DNA from: Motilibacter deserti
Lineage (GTDB): Bacteria > Actinomycetota > Actinomycetes > Motilibacterales > Motilibacteraceae
NCBI RefSeq assembly: GCF_011250635.1
Contig: NZ_JAANNP010000001.1
Location: 207,443-271,442, forward strand
DNA: 64,000 nucleotides
Reading direction: 5' to 3'
Shown: one piece after another, positions 15,771 through 23,965 of the stretch
Layout of the letters: each line of letters opens with the position of its first letter
Numbering within the stretch: position 1 is the stretch's first letter
Notes under the pieces: model-generated
Databases searched by the model: none
What the model was told of the DNA's origin: nothing
The model's input: the letters and a program-made list of their open reading frames with translations, nothing else
Program-made: the position numbers and the translations under genes

Positions 15771-16811
15771 ATGGTCGTCGTCATGGCCCCCGGGGCCGCC
15801 GATGAGCACATCCAGGCGGTCGTCGACCGCGTCGAGTCCGCCGGCGGGCAGGCCTTCGTCAGCCGCGGGGTCAGCCGCACGATCATCGGGCTGGTCGGCG
15901 ACGTGACGCTCTTCGGCGGGTTCGACCTCGGCGCCATGCCCGGGGTCAGCGACGTGGTGCGGGTCAGCACGCCGTACAAGCTCGTCAGCCGCGAGCACCA
16001 CCCGAGCATGTCCACCGTCGAGGTCGGCGGCGTGCCGATCGGCCCCGGCACCTTCACCCTCGTCGCCGGCCCGTGCGCGGTCGAGACGCCGGAGCAGACG
16101 CTCGCGGCGGCGCAGATGGCCAAGGCGGCCGGCGCGACGCTGCTGCGCGGTGGGGCCTACAAGCCGCGGACCTCCCCCTACGCGTTCCAGGGCCTCGGCG
16201 AGCGCGGGCTGAAGATCCTCGCGGACGTACGCGCCGAGACCGGGCTGCCGGTCGTGACCGAGGTCGTCGACGCCCACGACGTGGAGCTCGTGGCGTCCTA
16301 CGCCGACATGCTGCAGATCGGCACCCGCAACGCGGCCAACTTCGGGCTGCTGCAGGCCGTCGGCGCGATCGGCAAGCCGGTGCTGCTCAAGCGCGGCATG
16401 TCGGCCACGATCGAGGAGTGGCTGATGGCGGCGGAGTACATCGCCCAGCGCGGCAACCTCGACATCGTGCTCTGCGAGCGCGGCATCCGGACGTTCGAGA
16501 CCGCGACCCGCAACACCCTCGACATCAGCGCCGTGCCGGTCGTGAACGCGCTCTCCCACCTGCCGGTCATGATCGACCCGTCGCACTCGGGCGGGCGGCG
16601 CGACCTGGTCCTCCCGTTGTCCCGCGCGGCCATCGCCGTCGGCGCCGACGGCATCCTCGTCGACGTGCACCCGCACCCCGAGACAGCGCTCTGCGACGGG
16701 CCGCAGGCGCTGGTGGACGCGGACCTGCGCGCCCTCGCTGCGGTCGTACGCCAGCTGCCGCCGCTGCTCGGGCGTGCCCCGGCTTTGGCGGCACCTGTGG
16801 CGGCGGTCTGA
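15771..16811 (+). CDS. aroF: 3-deoxy-7-phosphoheptulonate synthase, type I beta
   Basis: 346 residues. It condenses phosphoenolpyruvate and erythrose 4-phosphate, the first step of the shikimate pathway. Residues 1-70 form a ferredoxin-like regulatory domain, as in Thermotoga DAHP synthase. The catalytic TIM barrel starts near 85 with VAGPCAVET and includes RGGAYKPRTSPYAFQG, QIGTRN, LKRGM, CERGIRTFE and DPSHSGG. The ATG follows ggaagga. An attenuator with Phe/Tyr codons precedes it. A class II enzyme for the same reaction is encoded at 26070-27407 on the other strand, so the cell has two unrelated isozymes. Confidence 0.95.
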   Translation: MVVVMAPGAADEHIQAVVDRVESAGGQAFVSRGVSRTIIGLVGDVTLFGGFDLGAMPGVSDVVRVSTPYKLVSREHHPSMSTVEVGGVPIGPGTFTLVAGPCAVETPEQTLAAAQMAKAAGATLLRGGAYKPRTSPYAFQGLGERGLKILADVRAETGLPVVTEVVDAHDVELVASYADMLQIGTRNAANFGLLQAVGAIGKPVLLKRGMSATIEEWLMAAEYIAQRGNLDIVLCERGIRTFETATRNTLDISAVPVVNALSHLPVMIDPSHSGGRRDLVLPLSRAAIAVGADGILVDVHPHPETALCDGPQALVDADLRALAAVVRQLPPLLGRAPALAAPVAAV

Positions 16812-16885
16812 CCGGACCGACGCGTCGAGTCCGGGCCTCGCCGCAGCGCACGCCGTGCCGCTGCGGCGAGCCTCGGGCTCGTCGT

Positions 16886-16911
16886 GCAACAACCCGCCAC
16901 GGCCTGGCGTC
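16886..16911 (+). promoter_or_regulatory. Candidate ECF-type promoter of the sigma factor gene
   Basis: GCAAC (16886-16890), a 17-nt spacer and CGTC (16908-16911) match the GCAAC/CGTC pattern recognised by SigE-like ECF sigma factors. It lies 31 nt before the start codon, which would allow autoregulation. Inferred from pattern only. Confidence 0.4.
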
Positions 16912-16942
16912 CTAGGGGCGTGAACGAGACGGGGGCGGCCTG

Positions 16943-17446
16943 GTGACCTTCGACGAGTACGTCGCCGCGCGCGGCCAGGCGCTGGTGCGGTTCGCCTACG
17001 TCCTGACCGCGGACGCGCACCTGGCGGAGGACCTGGTGCAGACCGCGCTGATGAAGGCGTACCGGCACTGGGCCAAGGTCACCGCTGCGGACCACCCCGA
17101 CGCGTACGTGCGCCGGATCGTCGTGACCACGCACATCTCGTGGCGGCGCAAGCGTGTGCACCCCGAGCACCTCACGGACACGCTGCCCGACCGTGCCGTC
17201 GACGGGCGTGCCGCGGACCCGGCGGACCGGGTGTCCGAGCGCGACGTCCTCGACCGGGCGGTGTCCGCGCTGCAGCCCCGCCCGCGGGCCGTGCTGGTGC
17301 TGCGTCACTACGCGGGCTACGACGACACGGCGATCGCGCAGGTGCTCGGCTGCAGCGAGGGCGCCGTGCGGGCCTACGCGAGCAAGGGAGCCGCGGCGCT
17401 GCGTGCCGCGCTCGGGGAACAGGCTCTGGCGAGGGAGGAGCGGTAG
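16943..17446 (+). CDS. SigE-family RNA polymerase sigma factor (ECF)
   Basis: 167 residues, the normal length of actinobacterial SigE-family ECF sigma factors. Region 2 is seen in FDEYVAARGQALVRFAYVLT and DLVQTALMKAYRHW. Region 4 includes LQPRPRAVLVLRHYAGYDD and the recognition helix of QVLGCSEGAVRAYASKG. The GTG start follows acgggggcggcctg. It overlaps the next gene by one base (TAG/GTG), the usual arrangement of this sigma subfamily with a membrane-anchored partner. Confidence 0.92.
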   Translation: MTFDEYVAARGQALVRFAYVLTADAHLAEDLVQTALMKAYRHWAKVTAADHPDAYVRRIVVTTHISWRRKRVHPEHLTDTLPDRAVDGRAADPADRVSERDVLDRAVSALQPRPRAVLVLRHYAGYDDTAIAQVLGCSEGAVRAYASKGAAALRAALGEQALAREER

Positions 17447-18747
17447 TGCAGATCAGCGATGCAGAGTTCAGCCGTCTGCTCGAGGACGTCTTCACGCAGC
17501 GTTCGGAACGCGCTCCCGAACCCGCCCTGAGCGCGCTCGCGCTGCGGGAGCAGGCGCGCCGACGCCAGCGGATGGCGTACGCGTCGGTGGGCGCCGTCGC
17601 GGCCGGTGCCACCGCCGTCGCGCTGGCGGCCGTGCCGGGGCTCGGCGCCGGGAGGGAGCCTGCGCCCGGGGCCGCCTCCTGCGTCGGCCCGACCGTCGCC
17701 CCGGGTGTGCCCGCTCCCCCGGCCGGGCCCGGGCCGGTGGCCGAGTCGGCTCTTCTGCGCAGCACCGACCTGTCCGGCTATCGGCACGACGACGCCTGGG
17801 TGACGGCGAACGGTGGGAGCTACACGGAGCAGTGGCTGCCCGAGGCGCAGCTGGGCCACCGGGTCGCTGCCTTCACCGGCCGGGAGTCGACGGTCTCCCA
17901 GGCGGTCATCGCTTATGCGGCGGGAGCCGGGCGGGCAGCGGTGGACCAGGCGCTCGCTTTCTGGCGCTGCCGGCCGTTCGGCGTCGAGACCGAGTTCGCT
18001 GACCGTTCTGACGACGAGGACGTCATCGCCCTGAGCAACGTGGACGACGACGCCGTCTACCGCCACGAGCTGATCGTTCGCCGGGGCGAGCTGGTGGCGA
18101 TGGTGCTGGTCTTCCGTCCCAGAGAGCAGTTCGCGCCGCTTTCCCGGGCCACCCTGCGCCGAATGGCCGACGCGGTCGGTGCGCGGCTCGAGGGAAGGTC
18201 GGTTCCGGCGCCGGTCGAGGTCGACGCTCCGGCCGAGGAGCCCCCGGCGGGGTTCCTCGAGCCCGACGACGTCGGCGCGTCCTGGCGGCTGAGCACGGCC
18301 GGCCTCGGGCCTGACCGCGGCGTCGGCTGGGACTCGGCAGAGCTCGCGGTCCCGGCCGGCGACGACTGCGCCTCGTCCGCCCCCTTGGCGACGGACGGGC
18401 CGGCGCGAGCGGTCGCGTACCTGCCGCCGAACGACGGGAAGGGGTCGGCGCAGCTGCTCGAGATCGTCCAGCCGCTCCGAGCTGGGACGGGTGAGCCCTG
18501 GCTCGAGGCGATGCGGGCCTCGGCCTGCCTGTCCCGAGGGGGCTCGGTCGTTGTCGGCGGCGCCGGGGACGAAAGCGTGGTCTTGCAGCACCGAGGCGGC
18601 GCCACCGCGTACGTCCGGGTCGATGACACCGCAGTGAAGCTCGACCTGACGAGCTTCGGCTGGGCGCCCACAGCTCCCGGCGGGACGCTGCAGTGGATGC
18701 AGGACGTCGCGGCCCGCGCCGCGGCTCGCATACGTGACCGGAGGTGA
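17446..18747 (+). CDS. Membrane-anchored partner protein of the SigE-family sigma factor
   Basis: 433 residues from the GTG that overlaps the sigma factor stop. The N-terminal ~45 residues are cytoplasmic (DAEFSRLLEDVFTQ, then a basic RRRQR). One membrane helix spans about 47-67 (VGAVAAGATAVALAAVPGLG). The rest is extracellular and contains two similar beta-rich halves with paired Cys. Proteins of this layout commonly follow SigE-family genes in actinobacteria, and the short cytoplasmic tail is where an anti-sigma function would sit. I see no classic zinc anti-sigma HxxxCxxC motif, so that role is inference from position. Confidence 0.75.
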   Translation: MQISDAEFSRLLEDVFTQRSERAPEPALSALALREQARRRQRMAYASVGAVAAGATAVALAAVPGLGAGREPAPGAASCVGPTVAPGVPAPPAGPGPVAESALLRSTDLSGYRHDDAWVTANGGSYTEQWLPEAQLGHRVAAFTGRESTVSQAVIAYAAGAGRAAVDQALAFWRCRPFGVETEFADRSDDEDVIALSNVDDDAVYRHELIVRRGELVAMVLVFRPREQFAPLSRATLRRMADAVGARLEGRSVPAPVEVDAPAEEPPAGFLEPDDVGASWRLSTAGLGPDRGVGWDSAELAVPAGDDCASSAPLATDGPARAVAYLPPNDGKGSAQLLEIVQPLRAGTGEPWLEAMRASACLSRGGSVVVGGAGDESVVLQHRGGATAYVRVDDTAVKLDLTSFGWAPTAPGGTLQWMQDVAARAAARIRDRR

Positions 18748-18817
18748 CGCGCCGTGACGGGCGCCGTCGGGTTGGATTAGGCCCAGTCGGGTGGGTATGC
18801 GCCTTTCACGCCGCCGA

Positions 18818-18832
18818 CGAGAACGGTTCTCG
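18818..18832. promoter_or_regulatory. Palindromic operator-like site
   Basis: CGAGAACGGTTCTCG is a perfect 7+1+7 palindrome located 25 nt before the 89-codon gene and just downstream of a weak -10-like TATGCG (18796-18801). It is not a LexA box, because the GAAC/GTTC spacing is one base rather than four. Confidence 0.35.
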
Positions 18833-18857
18833 ACGGCAACGAGATGGAGGCGCAACG

Positions 18858-19127
18858 ATGCCCGAGGTCACGCAGCCGTTCAACGACGACTCGATCAAGG
18901 TCCGCCAGCTCAGCCACTACCAGTTCAGCTGGGTGGCGGGCGAGCCGGCGCAGAAGGGGACGTTCACCCTGCAGCTCGTGCTCGACCAGGGCGCGTGGGA
19001 AGAGGTCCTGACGCTCGACGCCGACGACGCCGACGTCCTGCAGGACCTCCTGGTCAACACCAAGACGGTTCACTACGACGTCAGCCGGCGGACGCTCATG
19101 TTCGGGGTCACGCCGACCGGGAGCTGA
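18858..19127 (+). CDS. Small conserved-looking protein, unknown function
   Basis: 89 residues, soluble and acidic, with alternating hydrophobic stretches suggestive of a small beta-sandwich (HYQFSWVAGEPAQKGTFTLQ, LTLDADDADVLQDLL). The ATG has a strong ggagg. The gene is monocistronic: a 14-bp hairpin follows within 20 nt. A perfect palindrome upstream suggests that a repressor controls it. I do not recognise a family. Confidence 0.7.
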   Translation: MPEVTQPFNDDSIKVRQLSHYQFSWVAGEPAQKGTFTLQLVLDQGAWEEVLTLDADDADVLQDLLVNTKTVHYDVSRRTLMFGVTPTGS

Positions 19128-19143
19128 CCCGTCCCGCTCCATC

Positions 19144-19175
19144 CAGGGGGGCGCCGCCACGGCGGCGCCCCCCTG
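19144..19175 (+). terminator. Strong GC hairpin terminator
   Basis: A perfect 14-bp stem (19144-19157 with 19162-19175) with a CACG loop lies 17 nt after the 89-aa gene. There is no U-tract, as is common for high-GC actinobacterial terminators. Confidence 0.7.
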
Positions 19176-19289
19176 TGCTGTTCCAGCTCGGGCTTCATCC
19201 CGCGGAGGAACTCGCTCCGCTCCTGCGCCCCGCCCGATGAGTAACCTTCCGCCGCGACGTCGACACCTCCAATCGACGGAGGGAATCGG

Positions 19290-19823
19290 ATGCGCAAGGT
19301 CGTGGTCTACGAGCTCATGGCGCTGGACGGCGTCGGCGAGGAGCCGGGCGACTGGATGTTCGACGTCGACGAAGCGGTGTTCAGCAACATCGCCGAGGTC
19401 GTCAGCACCCAGGACACGGTGCTGATGGGCCGGGGGACGTACGACTACTGGGCGGGCCACTGGCCGCACTCGGACCTCGAGCCGTTCGCGAGCTTCATCA
19501 ACCGCACGCCGAAGCACGTCTTCACGTCGAGACCGCTCGAGCCGCAGTGGGAGAACTCGGTCGCCGTCTCCGAGCCCCTCGTCGGCCACGTCCGGGCGTT
19601 GAAGGAGACCGACGGCCGCGAGATCGGGGTGCACGCAAGCCTCACCATCGCGAACGCGCTGCTTCGGGCCGAGCTGGTCGACGAGCTGCGGCTGGTCGTC
19701 GCCCCTGCCTTGGCGGGGCACGGACGTGCGTTGTTCGACGAGGGCGCGCTGCGGCGGCTGACCCTGCTCGACGTCGACCGCACCGGCGGTGGCGCGCTGC
19801 TCCTGCACTACGCGCTCGCCTGA
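19290..19823 (+). CDS. Dihydrofolate reductase/RibD-C family protein
   Basis: 177 residues of the RibD C-terminal-domain fold (YyaP/YwjB-like), which binds NADPH-type cofactors in characterised members. It starts RKVVVYELMALDGVGEEPGD and has LMGRGTYDYWAGHWP, the cofactor-loop region, and the typical ending ELRLVVAPALAGHGRALFDE. Its true substrate is unknown; most family members are not biosynthetic DHFR. A ggaggga ribosome site precedes the ATG, and a -10-like TAACCT lies at 19242-19247. It appears monocistronic. The 263 nt that follow hold no gene I can support. Confidence 0.85.
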   Translation: MRKVVVYELMALDGVGEEPGDWMFDVDEAVFSNIAEVVSTQDTVLMGRGTYDYWAGHWPHSDLEPFASFINRTPKHVFTSRPLEPQWENSVAVSEPLVGHVRALKETDGREIGVHASLTIANALLRAELVDELRLVVAPALAGHGRALFDEGALRRLTLLDVDRTGGGALLLHYALA

Positions 19824-20086
19824 TCAGACGGGGGCGCTGGCCTCGCACCTCTCAGCCCCGCCTCGCTCCCTAGGCCGCGGGTGCTCGAGCAGCGCTGTGT
19901 GAGCGGAGCGTCCGGCCCCGGTCGGGCAATCTCCGCTCCACGGAGCATCCGGAGAAAGTTTTCGCTGGCACGACGGACGAAGAAGCCGCTCCCGAAGAAT
20001 GCCGTACGCCACGCGGCGTGCAAAACTCCGGAGTGCCGTCATCCGACGGCGTGGGCAGCGTCGCCCATCCGAATCGGAGGACGCCC

Positions 20087-21709
20087 GTGAAACGGCAGAT
20101 GCTCTCGTTGATAGCGGCTCTGGCTGCCGCGACCTCCCTCGCAGTGCCCGCAGTGGCCGCGAGCGCGGCGCCGTCGTCAGTGGCGGCCGACGTACCCGTC
20201 GTCGTCCCCGCGAGCAGCCCCGACGTGCTCCACCTCGGACGCTGGGACCGCTCCGCGGGCGCCTCGACCACGGTGAACTCCGGCTCACGCGTGATCCTGC
20301 GGTTCACCGGAGCACACATCGCCCTGCTGCTCGATCAGAGCGGCATCACGTTCCCGCCTCAGCTGTACGCCGCGATCGACGGGGCACCGCCCGTCCTCGT
20401 CAGCGCCAACAGCAACCGCATCGACCTCACCCCCGCCGGACTGTCCGGAGGCGCTCACACGCTGGTGCTCGCCGTCAAGGACATCGACGAGGGAGGCAAC
20501 CGCTGGAACCCGCCATTGCGCTCGGCCTTGAGGATCACCGGCTTCGAGATCGACCCCGGCGCGACGTTGGCGCCGTCCCCGGCGCCCACGGGACCGCGCA
20601 TCGAGTTCCTCGGGGACTCGATCACGCAGGGCGTGCGGGCCCTGAACACGCAGCCCGGCGTCGCAGGCTCCGATGCGACCAAGGGCTTCGCCTGGCTGAC
20701 CGGCAACGCCTTCGGCGGCAATTTCCGGCAGGTCGGCTTCGGCGCTCAGGGTCTCACCCGGCCCGGCAACGGCAACGTCCCCGTCGTGTCGGCGAGCCTG
20801 ACACTGAACTACCGGGGGTCGCCGATCGACCCGTCCTACGTCCCCGACGCCGTCGTCATCAACCAGGGCGCCAACGACGCGCTCGCGAACGCCAACCCGA
20901 CCACGTTCCGCACGGCGTACGAGGCCTACCTCCGGCAGGTCCGGGCCCTCTGGCCGAACGCATGGATCTTCGCGATGCGCCCGTTCGGTGGTCACATGGC
21001 CACGTCCGTGGCAGCGGCGGTCCCCGCCGTCGGGGACCCGCGCATCGTCTACGTGGACACCACCGGGTGGATACCTCGCCTCCAGACGACCGACGACCTC
21101 CACCCGACCGTCGTCGGGCACCAGAACGCTGCGCGCCGGCTCGTGAAGGTCATCGAGCGGCGCACCGGCTGGCGGGCCGCGGACATCGACCGCGCCAGGG
21201 CCCGCCTGCTCGCACTGGGCGGGTCGCGCAGCTTCGAGGGGGCAGGCGCGGTCGCGTGGCGGGCGGGGCAGAACGTGAGCGCCGTTGCGCTGGGCACCCC
21301 GGCGTACGAGGGATCGACCGCGCTGCAGGTGACGTCCGCGACCGCGCCCCTCGGGGAGTGGCGGACGGTCGACCTGACCACCCGGGCCCACCTGTCCACC
21401 AAGGCACAGGAGCTCTTCGCGTTCGTCCGGCCGATCCCGGCCCGGGTCATCGACGTGCGGATGCGCGTCGTGCGGGGCGGCCGGGTCTACGAGAGCACCG
21501 TCTCGGCCCTGCCGAACCTCGCCGCCTTCATCCCGTGGAACCGCGTCTCGGTCGCGGTTCCCGGCCAGGGCCGAATCACCGAGATCTCCTTGAGCGTGCG
21601 CGCGGCCGGGGGAACGAGCACCACGCCCGGTGTGGTGTCCTTCGTGGTCGACGACCTCGGGTGGACCGACACGGCGACGGAGCTGACGTCGATCCCCGTG
21701 CCGGACTGA
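20087..21709 (+). CDS. Secreted SGNH/GDSL esterase, CE2-like
   Basis: 540 residues from the GTG at 20087, with Shine-Dalgarno cggagg. It has a signal peptide (LSLIAALAAATSLAVPAVAA). Residues about 45-160 form a beta-sandwich like the N-terminal domain of CE2 carbohydrate esterases. The SGNH hydrolase core starts IEFLGDSITQG, with nucleophile Ser178, the Asn block NQGANDAL, and catalytic Asp336/His339 in DDLHP. The final ~130 residues form another beta-sandwich, possibly carbohydrate-binding. It probably removes acyl groups from a polysaccharide outside the cell. Monocistronic. Confidence 0.88.
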   Translation: MKRQMLSLIAALAAATSLAVPAVAASAAPSSVAADVPVVVPASSPDVLHLGRWDRSAGASTTVNSGSRVILRFTGAHIALLLDQSGITFPPQLYAAIDGAPPVLVSANSNRIDLTPAGLSGGAHTLVLAVKDIDEGGNRWNPPLRSALRITGFEIDPGATLAPSPAPTGPRIEFLGDSITQGVRALNTQPGVAGSDATKGFAWLTGNAFGGNFRQVGFGAQGLTRPGNGNVPVVSASLTLNYRGSPIDPSYVPDAVVINQGANDALANANPTTFRTAYEAYLRQVRALWPNAWIFAMRPFGGHMATSVAAAVPAVGDPRIVYVDTTGWIPRLQTTDDLHPTVVGHQNAARRLVKVIERRTGWRAADIDRARARLLALGGSRSFEGAGAVAWRAGQNVSAVALGTPAYEGSTALQVTSATAPLGEWRTVDLTTRAHLSTKAQELFAFVRPIPARVIDVRMRVVRGGRVYESTVSALPNLAAFIPWNRVSVAVPGQGRITEISLSVRAAGGTSTTPGVVSFVVDDLGWTDTATELTSIPVPD

Positions 21710-21843
21710 GCGCTGCTCAGGTCAGGGCGCGCCGCGCTGCCGCACTCCGCACGGCATGGGCCCGCAGGGCGGCCGCCTCCTGACCGCACGACGCGCCTCC
21801 TGCCTGTCCGGCAGGAGGCGCGTCCACCGGACGGGGCAGCGCG

Positions 21844-22326
21844 TCAGAGCTCGACGACCTCGTTCTCGCCGCCCTCGATCCGCTCCCCCTTGACCTTCGC
21901 CTTGGCGAAGCTGAGCAGCGTCATGACCTTGCCGCCGGGGGTGTCCCAGTACTCCGCACTGTCGGCGTGGATCTTCACGAGCACCAGGCCGGGCGTCTCG
22001 GGGCCGTCCGGGAACCACGCCTCGAGGCCTGTGTTCCACAGCTCCTTCGCCTTCGCGACGTCACGCACGATCTCCGCGTTGCCGGCGACGGAGACCCAGG
22101 AGCTGCCGGAGGAGAACGCGACGTTCACCGCGTGCCCGTGTCGGATCTGGCCGATCTTGCGCGAGTCCTCGTCGGAGGCGAACCACAGGTCCCCGTCGAA
22201 CTCGACCTGCTGGACCGCCATCGGCCGGCTCACCAGGTGCCCGTCGTCGTCCACCGTCGTCAGCATGCAGGTCTTGATGTCCTTGATGAGCTCGGCGACC
22301 TTCTTGACGCCGTCCTCGTTGGTCAT
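21844..22326 (-). CDS. Pyridoxamine 5'-phosphate oxidase-fold, general stress protein 26-like
   Basis: 160 residues from the ATG at 22326. It is a split-barrel flavin-binding protein of the Gsp26 type: KDIKTCMLTTVDDDGHLVSR at the start, LWFASDEDSRKIGQI, VNVAFSSGSSWVSVAGNAEI, and the ending WDTPGGKVMTLLSFAKAKVK. Members bind FMN, FAD or F420 and their substrates are mostly unknown; true PNPOx activity is unlikely. It is divergent from the photolyase gene with 115 nt between starts, and a shared light or oxidative stress response is possible. Confidence 0.88.
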   Translation of the reverse strand: MTNEDGVKKVAELIKDIKTCMLTTVDDDGHLVSRPMAVQQVEFDGDLWFASDEDSRKIGQIRHGHAVNVAFSSGSSWVSVAGNAEIVRDVAKAKELWNTGLEAWFPDGPETPGLVLVKIHADSAEYWDTPGGKVMTLLSFAKAKVKGERIEGGENEVVEL

Positions 22327-22441
22327 GCGTCCTCGTCCCCTTCGCGGTTGGCTTCGCGCCAGAGCCTCCCCAAGGCCCGCCGGAGGCACACCCGGGACGC
22401 CTCGGGTCGCGGCCCGGCGCTTCCCGAAGCAGACTTACCTG

Positions 22442-23935
22442 GTGACGCGACGCTGGCTGTTCGCCGACCAGCTGGGGCCGCACTTCCTCGACGATCCCGA
22501 CCAGCCCGTCCTGCTCGTCGAGTCGCGCGCCGTGCTGGCCCGTCACCGCTTCCACCGGCAGAAGGCGCACCTCGTCCTCTCGGCCCTGCGCCACCGCGCC
22601 CGCGAGCTCGGTGACCAGGCGCTCTTCGTGCAGGCGCGGACCTACGCGGAGGCGCGCGCCCAGGTGCACGAGCCGTTGTCGGCGTGCGCGCCGACCTCCC
22701 GCGGGGCGCTCGAGCTGCTGGGCCGGCTGCCCGACGTGGAGGTCCTGCCCGAGCGCGGGTTCGCGTCGTCGCGCGCGGACTTCGAGCGGTGGGCCGACGG
22801 GCGTACGCGCCTGCTGATGGAGGACTTCTACCGCGACGCGCGCCGACGGCTGGGGCTGCTGCTCGAGCCCGACGGCGGGCCGGTCGGCGGGCACTGGAAC
22901 TACGACTCCGACAACCGCGAGCCTCCTCCGCGGCAACCGCGGGGCACGGACGCGCCGGCGGTCCTCGACGTACCCGAGCCGTGGTGGCCGGAGGAGGACG
23001 AGATCGACGAGGAGGTGCGCGCCGACCTCGACCGGTGGGAGGCCTCGGGTGAAGTCTCCTTCGTCGGTCGCGACGGGCCGCGCCGTTTCGCAGTGACTCA
23101 TCGGGAAGCGCGCTATGCGCTGCACACATTCCTGCGCAAGCGGCTTCCGGCGTTCGGCCCGGTCGAGGACGCGATGCTGCACGCCGACTGGACGATGGCG
23201 CACTCGCTGCTGTCCCCCAGCATGAACCTCGGCCTCCTCGACCCGGTCGAGTGCGCCCGGGCGGCCGAAGCCGAATACCGGAACGGGCGAGCACCACTCG
23301 CCAGCGTCGAGGGCTACGTCCGCCAGCTCATCGGCTGGCGCGACTACATGTTCCACGTCTACTGGCACTTCGGCCCCGACTACGGCCGACACAACTACCT
23401 GGCCGCGCGCCGCAAGCTCCCCCGCTGGTTCGCGGACCTCGACGCCGACGCGGTCCAGGCGGCCTGCCTGTCGGACGTGCTGGCCGGCGTACGCGACCGA
23501 GCCTGGGTGCACCACATCCCGCGGCTCATGGTGCTCGGCAACTACGCGCTGCAGCGTGGCTGGAGCCCGCAGGAGCTGCGCGACTGGTTCCACTACTCCT
23601 TCCTCGACGGCTACGAGTGGGTCATGGCCGCGAACGTCATCGGCATGTCGCAGCACGCCGACGGCGGGCTCATGGCGACGAAGCCATACGCCGCCGGCGG
23701 GGCCTACATCAACCGAATGAGCGACTACTGCGGCGGCTGCCGCTACGACCCGAAGCAGCGCCGGGGCGAGGACGCCTGCCCCTACTCCGCCGGCTACTGG
23801 GCGTTCCTCGCCCGCAACCGCGAGCGGCTCGAGGGGAACCGGAGGATGGTGCAGCCGCTGCGCGGGCTGGACCGGCTGGCCGACCTCGACAAGGTCGTGG
23901 CGCAGGAGCGGGGGCGGGCGTCGACGGCGCCGTGA
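22442..23935 (+). CDS. FeS-containing bacterial (6-4) photolyase/cryptochrome (PhrB type)
   Basis: 497 residues. It belongs to the FeS-BCP (CryPro) group rather than the CPD photolyases. It starts RRWLFADQLGPHFLDDP and contains HADWTMAHSLLSPSMNLGLL, GWRDYMFHVYW, and MAANVIGMSQHADGG. Four Cys at 342, 430, 433 and 446 have exactly the spacing (88, 3, 13) known for the [4Fe-4S] ligands of Agrobacterium PhrB (350, 438, 441, 454). It should use FAD and light to repair (6-4) photoproducts. In-frame sequence upstream of the GTG at 22442 overlaps the divergent gene and is not family-like. Confidence 0.93.
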   Translation: MTRRWLFADQLGPHFLDDPDQPVLLVESRAVLARHRFHRQKAHLVLSALRHRARELGDQALFVQARTYAEARAQVHEPLSACAPTSRGALELLGRLPDVEVLPERGFASSRADFERWADGRTRLLMEDFYRDARRRLGLLLEPDGGPVGGHWNYDSDNREPPPRQPRGTDAPAVLDVPEPWWPEEDEIDEEVRADLDRWEASGEVSFVGRDGPRRFAVTHREARYALHTFLRKRLPAFGPVEDAMLHADWTMAHSLLSPSMNLGLLDPVECARAAEAEYRNGRAPLASVEGYVRQLIGWRDYMFHVYWHFGPDYGRHNYLAARRKLPRWFADLDADAVQAACLSDVLAGVRDRAWVHHIPRLMVLGNYALQRGWSPQELRDWFHYSFLDGYEWVMAANVIGMSQHADGGLMATKPYAAGGAYINRMSDYCGGCRYDPKQRRGEDACPYSAGYWAFLARNRERLEGNRRMVQPLRGLDRLADLDKVVAQERGRASTAP

Positions 23936-23965
23936 GCCTCGCTCCGGCCTGCGGTCCGGGCGACG

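Noticed and set aside
18818..18832. LexA SOS box
   Set aside because: The GAAC and GTTC half-sites are separated by one base rather than the four expected.
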